A DNA stretch of 5,590 bases from Flavobacteriaceae bacterium. GTDB lineage: Bacteria > Bacteroidota > Bacteroidia > Flavobacteriales > Flavobacteriaceae. How positions within the stretch are numbered: the stretch's first letter is position 1; each line of letters starts with the position of its first letter. The translations under genes were made by a program, and so were the position numbers. Below the pieces are notes generated by a model. It was not told the origin of the DNA. It saw only the letters and a list, made by a program, of their open reading frames with translations, and searched no databases. The DNA is taken from assembly GCA_014239895.1 (NCBI GenBank), contig JAAZXZ010000042.1, forward strand, positions 1 to 5,590. Direction: 5' to 3'. Shown piece by piece: positions 1 through 5,590 of this stretch.

Positions 1-255
1 CTTATTAGTTAAATCCATAGAAATTGCTGATTTATCAAACTTAATTTTTCCAGCCATAGTTGCAATTATGCAGGTTCCTTCTTTATGATTAATATCATTT
101 ATAGTTCCATAAATACCACTCTTAGTAACTACTCTATCACCTCTATTAATATCAGAGCTGAATTTTTTTTCTTTTTTTGCTTGATTCATCTGTGGTCTTA
201 TCATAAAAAAGTATAAGACCAATAAAATTAATATGGGAAAAATTAAACTATCCAT
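1..255 (-). CDS. yajC: Preprotein translocase subunit YajC (partial, C-terminus beyond left edge)
   Basis: The minus-strand frame is open from an ATG at 253-255 to the window edge, giving 85 residues without a stop. YajC is a small inner-membrane protein that associates with SecDF and the SecYEG translocon and assists protein export. The sequence shows the family pattern: one N-terminal membrane helix (about residues 3-19), then the I-R-P-Q junction at 19-22, a lysine-rich stretch (27-31), and the small beta domain with G-D-R-V-V-T (39-44) and S-G-I-Y-G (46-50). YajC proteins are usually about 85-110 residues, so only the end should be missing. The start lies 9 bases after the stop of the DUF1573 gene, with no Shine-Dalgarno motif but an A/T-rich leader, which is normal in Bacteroidota. 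It is probably the third gene of the nusB operon. The identification is confident; a specific role here is inferred from the family. Confidence 0.93.
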   Translation of the reverse strand, partial: MDSLIFPILILLVLYFFMIRPQMNQAKKEKKFSSDINRGDRVVTKSGIYGTINDINHKEGTCIIATMAGKIKFDKSAISMDLTNK

Positions 256-264
256 TAAACTAAA

Positions 265-750
265 CTATTGAATTATTGGTCCAGGTGGTTTATTTTTAAG
301 CTTTTGATCCATCTCAGGATTATTGACAAAAGCTGTTATTTTAACTGTTTCTCTTCCTATTTGTGTATTTGCAGTAATTGTAACTGTCTTAGACGTATTA
401 TTACGACCTTTGCCATCAAATTTTACACTAAACTGGGAAGACTCACCTGGATTAAGTGGTTCTCTACTCCAATCTTTAGGAACTGTACACCCGCATGTGC
501 TTTTGATGTCTGTAATAACTAAAGGAGCCTCTCCTGTATTTGTGTAGGAAAAAACAGTTTCAACAGGAGTTCCATTTTGAATCACACCAAAGTCATGGGT
601 TTTCTTGTCAAAAAACATAACTGGAAATTTTGATGGGGAATTATCTCTCACTGAAGCCATTTCAACATTACCAGACTTAACCTTACTAAAAGGATCATCT
701 CCACAAGCAAACAGAAAAAAGAACGATAATAAGAATAATATATTTTTCAT
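265..750 (-). CDS. DUF1573 domain lipoprotein
   Basis: This 161-residue protein begins with a lipoprotein signal peptide: M-K-N, a hydrophobic stretch (4-15), and a lipobox L-F-A-C with the lipidated cysteine at 16. G-D-D follows the cysteine; acidic residues just after it resemble the surface-export signal described in some Bacteroidota, so outer-membrane or surface placement is possible but not proven. Residues about 45-142 form the DUF1573 domain, an immunoglobulin-like beta fold. Its hallmarks are H-D-F-G (52-55), T-N-T-G (70-73), the C-G-C-T motif (86-89) and N-P-G-E (100-103). The tail (about 143-161) is proline- and lysine-rich and probably disordered. The gene sits 42 bases after nusB and 9 bases before yajC on the same strand, suggesting co-transcription. 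The molecular function of DUF1573 proteins is not known to me; a structural or binding role in the envelope is inference. Confidence 0.9.
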   Translation of the reverse strand: MKNILFLLSFFFLFACGDDPFSKVKSGNVEMASVRDNSPSKFPVMFFDKKTHDFGVIQNGTPVETVFSYTNTGEAPLVITDIKSTCGCTVPKDWSREPLNPGESSQFSVKFDGKGRNNTSKTVTITANTQIGRETVKITAFVNNPEMDQKLKNKPPGPIIQ

Positions 751-792
751 TTTTTATGATATTAAATTTTGGTGTAAAAGTAAAAAAAAATG

Positions 793-1740
793 TTATTCAT
801 GCAAACCTCTTCCCTCTTTAATTATTTTACCTGTTTTTGTAAAATCCTTTACAATACTATCAAGTATACCATTGATAAACACGTTACTTTTAGGTGTTGA
901 ATATTCTTTTGATATTTCTATATATTCATTTAATGTTACTTTTATTGGGATAGTTTTAAATTCAACAAGCTCACAAAGAGCCATGTTTAACATAACATAA
1001 TCTAGTCTTGCTATTCTATCAGGATCCCAATTTTTGATCTTTTTTGAAATTTCATTATTGTAATTATTGTAATTTTTTAAAGTTATCTTGAGTAAATCTT
1101 TTGCAAAAATTTTATCTTGATTGTCTTTATATAATTTGGGTAAAAAATATGTTTTAGAATTTACTCCTTTTGACTTATTGATTAATTTTAAAATAATGGT
1201 ATTTATCAATGGAAAATCATCCATCCAATTAATATTTCTGTCCTCTAGATAACTATAAAGCTTATCATTTGTAACAATAATATTTTTATAAAATTTAGCC
1301 ACAAAGTTTCTGTCATTTTCATAAGAAATTTCATCATTGTCTATATAGTCAGAAAATAGTTCACTCTTTGTTAAATTCTCATAAATTAGATCAACATATT
1401 TAAAATCCAGATGCCAAAGGTTTAAATTTCTTTTCTTTATTTCTTCATTAAATAAATGATTTGATTTTAATAAATTTAAGAACTGGTTCTTTATAAATTT
1501 CTTATTATCATAAATATTATTTTGATCAGATAGGAGCTTTTTTTGAGAAATTAAATGTTTTTCTTGTGCTTTTTTTAATATTTCTATAAGGAATGAAATT
1601 AAAATAAGATATAACTCATATGTAGAATCTATGCTTTCTAAAAGTTTTTTCTCTGTCTCTTTTGTATATTCGAAATCAGAAATTCTTAATGCGTAGATAA
1701 TTTGCATTATTTTTAAGCGAATATGTCTTCTAGTTAGCAT
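793..1740 (-). CDS. nusB: Transcription antitermination factor NusB, long Bacteroidota form
   Basis: NusB binds boxA RNA together with NusE (ribosomal protein S10) and helps RNA polymerase read through rRNA operons; it is cytoplasmic. The 315-residue protein starts with M-L-T-R-R-H-I-R followed by a helix ending I-M-Q-I-I-Y-A, the usual beginning of Bacteroidota NusB, which supports the ATG at 1738-1740. The conserved helical core returns at about 215-300: W-D-P-D-R-I-A-R-L-D-Y (238-248), M-A-L-C-E-L (253-258), the segment I-P-I-K-V-T-L-N-E-Y-I-E (264-275), and S-N-V-F-I-N-G-I-L-D (285-294). Escherichia coli NusB has about 139 residues, so roughly 180-190 residues (about 25-210) are an insertion between the first helix and the core. 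It is rich in Lys, Asn, Ile and aromatic residues and has no motif I recognise. From memory, such long forms are usual in this phylum. It is the first gene of the leftward operon with the DUF1573 gene and yajC. Confidence 0.94.
   Translation of the reverse strand: MLTRRHIRLKIMQIIYALRISDFEYTKETEKKLLESIDSTYELYLILISFLIEILKKAQEKHLISQKKLLSDQNNIYDNKKFIKNQFLNLLKSNHLFNEEIKKRNLNLWHLDFKYVDLIYENLTKSELFSDYIDNDEISYENDRNFVAKFYKNIIVTNDKLYSYLEDRNINWMDDFPLINTIILKLINKSKGVNSKTYFLPKLYKDNQDKIFAKDLLKITLKNYNNYNNEISKKIKNWDPDRIARLDYVMLNMALCELVEFKTIPIKVTLNEYIEISKEYSTPKSNVFINGILDSIVKDFTKTGKIIKEGRGLHE
1054..1074. repeat. Short 9-bp tandem repeat inside nusB
   Basis: The unit attattgta occurs twice in direct succession (1054-1062 and 1063-1071) and continues for three more bases. 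On the coding (minus) strand it encodes the N-Y-N-N-Y-N-N stretch at about residues 223-229, just before the conserved NusB core. It keeps the frame. It is most likely simple-sequence drift in an AT-rich genome. Confidence 0.5.
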
Positions 1741-1835
1741 TTTAAAGAACTTTTAATTAAATGAAATTATAAAAACTTTAATTTAATTTTACCGCAAGGT
1801 ACTATTAAAATTTTATTAGAAAGAATTTAGAATAA
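1741..1835. promoter_or_regulatory. Divergent intergenic region between nusB operon and ABC transporter gene
   Basis: The two start codons face away from each other across 95 bases, so promoters for both directions should lie here. The region is nearly all A/T. I see no clear match on either strand to the Bacteroidota primary promoter (TTG near -33, TAnnTTTG near -7). The nearest plus-strand candidate is TAATTTTA at 1784-1791, which lacks the final G and has no obvious TTG at the right distance. On the minus strand, TTG within 1791-1800 followed by T/A-rich sequence could be a -33 element, but the -7 element is weak. The presence of promoters is inferred from gene arrangement, not from motifs. 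Confidence 0.45.
1790..1801. promoter_or_regulatory. Small inverted repeat with GCAA loop in the divergent spacer
   Basis: The 12 bases read TACC-GCAA-GGTA: a 4-bp inverted repeat around GCAA, which as RNA would be a GNRA-type tetraloop when transcribed rightward. It is the only marked G/C cluster in the 95-base spacer. It could be a protein-binding site or a short 5'-UTR hairpin of the ABC transporter mRNA, 34 bases before its GTG. Four base pairs are too few to call it a real element with confidence. Confidence 0.2.
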
Positions 1836-3602
1836 GTGAAAGAATTAAAATATCTAAATAAATATTTTTATAAATACAGATTAAATCTAATACTAGGAGT
1901 TATAATAGTAATAATTGCTAGAATCTTATTATTATTTACTCCAGGATTGATTAGAAATTCAATAAATGTCATAGATGAGTATAGGAAAAATATTATAATT
2001 GATCAATCAATAGTAGAATACGAGCTTATTCAAAACATTTTTCTAATTCTTTTAGCTGCTGTTTTATCTGGATTTTTTACATTTTTAACAAGACAAACTA
2101 TAATTAATGTATCTAGATTTATTGAATTTGATTTAAAAAATGAAATATATAACCAATATCAAAATCTATCTATAAATTTTTACAAAAAAAATAAAACAGG
2201 AGATCTTATGAATAGAATTAGTGAGGATGTTTCTAGAGTAAGAATGTATATTGGTCCTGCAGTAATGTATTCAATAAATACTGTAACCTTATTGATAATT
2301 GTTATTTTTTATATGTACAGACAATCTCCTGAGTTAACCTTCTATACAATATGTCCTCTTCCAATTCTTTCTGTCACTATTTACAAGCTAAGTAAATTAA
2401 TAAATCAAAGGAGTAGAATTGTTCAAGAATCTCTATCTAAACTATCATCATTTTCTCAAGAAATCTTTACTGGCATTCAGATAGTAAAATCATATGCAAT
2501 TCAAGATAAAACTTCAAATTCATTTAACGATTTATCATCAGAAAATAAATTAAATCAAATTAAGTTAGCAAAGGTCCAAGCACTTTTTTTTCCATTAATG
2601 ATATTGTTGATAGGTTTAAGTAATTTAATTGTTATATATGTTGGAGGCAAACAGTATCTAGATGGAACAATTAGTAATATTGGGATCATAGCAGAATTTA
2701 TTATATACGTAAATATGTTGACTTGGCCAGTTGCATCATTAGGATGGATAAGTTCCATTATTCAACAAGCTGAAGCATCTCAAAGAAGAATCAATGAATT
2801 TTTGAAAGAAAAATCTGAAATAAAAAATTATATAACAAATGATACATCAAAAATTAAAGGTGAAATTATTTTTAATAATGTAAACTATAAGTACGTAGAA
2901 ACAGGGCTAATAGCAGCTAATGAAATAAGCTTTAAAATAAGGCCATTTGATAAACTAGGTATTACAGGAAGTACAGGATCAGGGAAATCTACCCTAATGA
3001 ATCTTATTTGTAGATTATATGATATTGATAATGGAGAGATATTGATTGATAAAATTCCCATTAAAGACATAAACTTAAAGTCTTTAAGAAGTCAAGTAGG
3101 CTATGTTCCTCAAGATACATTCTTATTCTCAGATACAATAATGAATAATATTAAATTTGGTTTGAAAAATGCAACTGATGACGATGTAGTTGTTGCTTGT
3201 AAAACTGCTAAGATTCATAAAGAAATATTAAGTTTCGAAAAAGGTTATAAAACAATTCTAGGAGAAAGAGGAGTAAACCTTAGTGGTGGACAAAAACAGA
3301 GAATATCAATAGCTAGAGCATTAATCAAGCAACCAAAAATATTAATCCTAGATGACTGTCTTTCAGCTATGGATACTGAAACTGAAAAATCAATATTACA
3401 GTCTCTAAATACATATACTAAGAATATTACAACGATAATTATTAGCCACAGAATTTCTTCAATAAAAGACACAAATAATATAATTGTTCTTAAAAATGGA
3501 CAGATAATTCAAGAAGGAAATCATGAACAACTAATTACTCAAAAAGGGTATTATAAGGAGCTGTATAACAAGCAGATAATTGAAAAAGAAAGTATAGAAT
3601 AA
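1836..3602 (+). CDS. ABC exporter half-transporter (fused membrane and ATPase domains)
   Basis: This 588-residue protein is a type IV (MsbA/MdlA-like) ABC exporter half: ATP binding and hydrolysis drive export of an unknown, probably lipophilic or peptide substrate across the inner membrane. Six hydrophobic segments lie at about 17-36, 67-85, 143-161, 166-184, 251-269 and 283-302. The ATPase domain (about 343-580) shows A-loop Y353, Walker A G-S-T-G-S-G-K-S-T (378-386), Q-loop Q426, the X-loop G-E-R-G (476-479), signature L-S-G-G-Q (482-486), Walker B ending L-I-L-D-D (D506), D-loop S-A-M-D (510-513) and switch H538. Residue 507, normally the catalytic Glu, is Asp, as in the degenerate site of heterodimeric exporters such as MdlA. 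The GTG start is the only reasonable one: an in-frame TAA lies directly before it, and the M-K-E-L-K-Y-L-N-K-Y-F beginning is typical of Bacteroidota homologues. No partner gene is in the window, so homodimer versus heterodimer is open. Confidence 0.92.
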   Translation: MKELKYLNKYFYKYRLNLILGVIIVIIARILLLFTPGLIRNSINVIDEYRKNIIIDQSIVEYELIQNIFLILLAAVLSGFFTFLTRQTIINVSRFIEFDLKNEIYNQYQNLSINFYKKNKTGDLMNRISEDVSRVRMYIGPAVMYSINTVTLLIIVIFYMYRQSPELTFYTICPLPILSVTIYKLSKLINQRSRIVQESLSKLSSFSQEIFTGIQIVKSYAIQDKTSNSFNDLSSENKLNQIKLAKVQALFFPLMILLIGLSNLIVIYVGGKQYLDGTISNIGIIAEFIIYVNMLTWPVASLGWISSIIQQAEASQRRINEFLKEKSEIKNYITNDTSKIKGEIIFNNVNYKYVETGLIAANEISFKIRPFDKLGITGSTGSGKSTLMNLICRLYDIDNGEILIDKIPIKDINLKSLRSQVGYVPQDTFLFSDTIMNNIKFGLKNATDDDVVVACKTAKIHKEILSFEKGYKTILGERGVNLSGGQKQRISIARALIKQPKILILDDCLSAMDTETEKSILQSLNTYTKNITTIIISHRISSIKDTNNIIVLKNGQIIQEGNHEQLITQKGYYKELYNKQIIEKESIE

Positions 3603-3672
3603 GTTGTGTTCTTAACTTTTTTTTAGGATTTTTGGCATCTAAAGACTAATACTAACTATAAAAACTGGCAAA

Positions 3673-4158
3673 ATGGAGAGAGAAGAAATTTTTTCAAAAA
3701 CAATGAGAGCGGGTAGAAGAACATATTTTTTTGATGTAAGATCTACTAAAGCAGGAGACTATTATCTAACACTGACTGAAAGCAAAAAATTCACAAATGA
3801 TGATGGGTCTTATCACTACAAAAAACATAAAATTTATTTATATAAAGAAGATTTTAGCGAATTCTCTAGTAACTTAAGTGAGATGACTGATTACATAATT
3901 AAAGAGAAAGGTGAAGAAGTAATTAGTGAAAGACACCAAAAAGACTATCAAAGAGAAGAGAAGCAAGAGACTACATCAGAAGAGACTGAAATTGCTGAAG
4001 AAGAGACTGAAATTGCTGAAGAAGATCAAGAATCAGGAAATGAAGAAGAAACTAAAAATGACTCTGAAGAAAGCAGTGATACAGAGAGCGAAGATTCAGA
4101 TAATGAAGAGAATAAAGACTCAAGCGAATTTACTGATGTAAAATTTGAAGATATCTAA
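3673..4158 (+). CDS. DUF3276 (PUR-alpha-like) nucleic-acid-binding protein with acidic tail
   Basis: The first about 85 of 161 residues match the DUF3276/PUR family of Bacteroidota: E-I-F-S-K-T-M-R-A-G-R-R-T-Y-F-F-D-V-R (5-23), Y-Y-L-T-L-T-E-S-K (30-38), and the H-K-I-Y-L-Y-K-E-D-F segment (52-61). PUR domains form a beta-beta-beta-beta-alpha fold that binds single-stranded DNA or RNA; a single repeat usually dimerises. The conserved arginines and aromatics of the N-terminal part fit such binding. Residues about 91-161 are a low-complexity tail with 33 Asp/Glu and only 5 Lys/Arg, containing two copies of the heptad E-E-T-E-I-A-E (103-109, 110-116) and ending in F-E-D-I. The ATG at 3673 gives the usual family start. 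It lies 70 bases after the ABC transporter gene and 42 before the peptidase gene. Nucleic-acid binding is inferred from the family; the cellular role is not established to my knowledge. Confidence 0.9.
   Translation: MEREEIFSKTMRAGRRTYFFDVRSTKAGDYYLTLTESKKFTNDDGSYHYKKHKIYLYKEDFSEFSSNLSEMTDYIIKEKGEEVISERHQKDYQREEKQETTSEETEIAEEETEIAEEDQESGNEEETKNDSEESSDTESEDSDNEENKDSSEFTDVKFEDI
3978..4025 (+). repeat. 21-bp in-frame tandem repeat in the acidic tail of the DUF3276 gene
   Basis: Bases 3978-4004 are identical to 3999-4025, so a 21-bp unit is present in about 2.3 perfect copies. Each unit encodes the heptad E-E-T-E-I-A-E and the repeat keeps the reading frame. Identity at the nucleotide level, including third codon positions, points to a recent slippage or duplication event and makes the copy number likely to vary between strains. 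Confidence 0.85.
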
Positions 4159-4200
4159 TACAATACTTTAATTATTTTATTTATTAATTACTCTAAATAT

Positions 4201-5590
4201 ATGTTTATGAGGTATTTGTTTCTGTTTTTTACTTGTTATTTTTTTAATTTACAATCACAAAATTTATCTGTAGATCTAAATTATTATTTTTCTAATCAGG
4301 AAAATACTTTTGATGAATCAGTTCCAACCCCTGAGAGTGTAATTGGTCATCAAGTTGGAGAATGGCATATAACTCATGACAAGCTTGTTCAATACATGAA
4401 AGAGCTTGCTAAATCTTCTGATAGAGTTACAATTCAAAATAGAGGCTTAACCTATGAGGATAGACCTTTAATTTTACTTACTATTACTTCTAAAGATAAT
4501 CATAGTAATATTGAAAAAATTAAAGAGAGCCACATGGCATTAAGTAATAGCAATGATGCTAATAATTTTAATAATTTACCACTAGTGGTTTATCAAGGTT
4601 TCTCTATTCATGGAAATGAACCTAGCGGATCTAATGCTAGTTTATTATTAGCCTATTATTTGGCTGCATCTAAAAGTAATTTCATAGATGACTTATTAGA
4701 AAATACTATAATACTATTAGATCCATCATTTAATCCAGATGGGCTACAACGTTTTGCATATTGGGCAAATACAAACAAAAACTACAATTTAAATCCAGAT
4801 CCTAATGACAGGGAATATAATGAAATATGGCCTGGAGGACGAACTAATCATTATTGGTTTGACATGAATAGAGACTGGCTTCCTGTTCAACTCCCTGAAT
4901 CTAGAGCAAGAATTAAAACCTATAATGAATGGCTTCCAAATATATTAACTGATCATCATGAAATGGGAACAAATGCAACTTTCTTCTTCCAGCCTGGAAT
5001 TCCTTCAAGAACACATCCTCTTACACCAATCTTAAATCAAGAATTGACTCAAAAAATAGCTGATTTTCACGTAGAAGAGTTAAATGAGATAGGATCATTA
5101 TATTATTCAGAAGAAAGTTTTGATGATTTTTATTACGGGAAAGGATCTACATTTCCAGATATAAATGGAGGTGTTGGAATACTATTTGAGCAGGCTAGCT
5201 CAAGGGGTCATATTCAAGAAAGTGCAAATGGGATACTTACTTTTCCCTTTACTATTAAAAATCAATTTACTGCTGCTATTTCTACATTAAAAGCAGGATT
5301 AAATCTAAGAGAAAATTTATTAGAATATCAATATAATTTTTATAAAAATTCCAGGGAAGAGGTGTCAAAATCAAAAAATAAAGGGATAATCTTTGGAGAC
5401 AGCAAAGACAGGGCTAAAACCATTCATTTAGCTGAAATTTTAAAAAGACACGAAATAGATTATTATGACCTAAAGAAGGATATAAACCATAAAGGGAAAT
5501 ATTATAAAAAAGATTATGCATTTATAATTCCAAAAAATCAAAAAAAATCAAAATTAATTAATGCTATGTTTGAATCAAGAACTAAATTCA
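4201..5590 (+). CDS. Secreted M14-family zinc peptidase (partial, C-terminus beyond right edge)
   Basis: An open frame runs from ATG 4201 to the edge: 463 residues, no stop. A hydrophobic signal peptide (about 3-15) ends at L-Q-S-Q (17-20), with cleavage likely near 19-20, so the enzyme should be exported to the periplasm or beyond. Residues about 50-370 form an M14 carboxypeptidase-like domain. Zinc ligands are H137 and E140 (H-G-N-E), with the third His in D-H-H-E-M-G (251-256, probably H253). N-P-D-G (178-181) and N-R-D-W (223-226) supply the substrate-carboxylate Asn/Arg pair, and E330 in I-L-F-E-Q-A-S-S-R-G is the expected catalytic Glu. From about 394 (G-I-I-F-G-D) a second alpha/beta domain begins, probably the amidotransferase-like domain seen in large Bacteroidota M14 proteins, which reach about 800-850 residues. 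M3 (4207) is an alternative start; both keep the signal peptide. Likely role: peptide degradation for nutrition, with the substrate unknown. All catalytic residues appear intact. Confidence 0.9.
   Translation, partial: MFMRYLFLFFTCYFFNLQSQNLSVDLNYYFSNQENTFDESVPTPESVIGHQVGEWHITHDKLVQYMKELAKSSDRVTIQNRGLTYEDRPLILLTITSKDNHSNIEKIKESHMALSNSNDANNFNNLPLVVYQGFSIHGNEPSGSNASLLLAYYLAASKSNFIDDLLENTIILLDPSFNPDGLQRFAYWANTNKNYNLNPDPNDREYNEIWPGGRTNHYWFDMNRDWLPVQLPESRARIKTYNEWLPNILTDHHEMGTNATFFFQPGIPSRTHPLTPILNQELTQKIADFHVEELNEIGSLYYSEESFDDFYYGKGSTFPDINGGVGILFEQASSRGHIQESANGILTFPFTIKNQFTAAISTLKAGLNLRENLLEYQYNFYKNSREEVSKSKNKGIIFGDSKDRAKTIHLAEILKRHEIDYYDLKKDINHKGKYYKKDYAFIIPKNQKKSKLINAMFESRTKF

Noticed and set aside
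268..547. Plus-strand open frames opposite the DUF1573 gene
   Set aside because: They are antisense to a gene with a clear signal peptide and family motifs, and their translations resemble no protein family.
605..1000. Plus-strand 131-codon open frame spanning the nusB/DUF1573 junction
   Set aside because: It is antisense to two well-supported genes and has a composition typical of reversed AT-rich coding sequence.
2555..3472. Three minus-strand open frames inside the ABC transporter gene
   Set aside because: They lie opposite conserved transmembrane and ATPase coding sequence, and none shows a recognisable motif.
3603..3672. Possible terminator or promoter in the 70-base gap after the ABC transporter gene
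   Set aside because: The T-run at about 3619-3626 has no stem before it, and although TTTTTGG could be a -33 element there is no TAnnTTTG at a suitable distance, so neither call is supported.
3926..4141. Lysine-rich 71-codon open frame overlapping the DUF3276 gene
   Set aside because: It is the frame-shifted reading of the GAA/GAG-rich acidic tail (giving AAG/AAA Lys codons). It has no independent start context or family match.
4543..4575. Asn/Ser-rich stretch in the peptidase (about residues 115-125) as a possible repeat or domain linker
   Set aside because: It is short, imperfect and lies within the M14 domain just before the zinc-binding H-x-x-E; it looks like a surface loop in an AT-rich genome.
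1..5590. A novel defence, mobile or CRISPR-like system
   Set aside because: All substantial reading frames belong to housekeeping or common Bacteroidota families, and there are no spaced repeats, integrases, transposases or unexplained gene-free stretches.

Overview
The window is strongly AT-rich, densely coded DNA from a Bacteroidota bacterium, most likely an uncultured marine flavobacterium-like lineage with a compact genome. The evidence is the gene content: a Bacteroidota-type long NusB, a DUF1573 lipoprotein, a DUF3276 (PUR-alpha-like) protein and a large M14-type peptidase. AT-rich leaders without Shine-Dalgarno motifs precede the genes I inspected, which fits the same phylum. The exact lineage is inference.

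Left part, minus strand: nusB (793-1740), then a DUF1573 lipoprotein gene (265-750), then yajC (from 255, running off the left edge). The gaps are 42 and 9 bases, so this looks like one operon read right to left. It joins a transcription antitermination factor, a cell-envelope lipoprotein of unknown role and the YajC accessory subunit of the Sec translocon. From memory, this order is common in Bacteroidota.

Middle: a 95-base divergent intergenic region (1741-1835) must hold the start signals of the nusB operon and of the plus-strand genes. It contains a small GC-containing inverted repeat in otherwise almost pure A/T sequence.

Right part, plus strand: an ABC exporter half-transporter (GTG start, 1836-3602), a DUF3276 nucleic-acid-binding protein with a long acidic tail that contains a 21-bp tandem repeat (3673-4158), and the first 463 codons of a secreted M14-family zinc peptidase (4201 to the right edge). 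The gaps are 70 and 42 bases, so co-transcription is possible but not shown.

No RNA gene, mobile element, CRISPR array, phage gene or defence system is visible, and no gene-free stretch is longer than about 100 bases. The window looks like ordinary core genome. The points worth a second look are details inside genes: an Asp at the catalytic-Glu position of the ABC ATPase, the large insertion in NusB, the acidic repeat tail of the DUF3276 protein, and the unexplained DUF1573 lipoprotein beside yajC.
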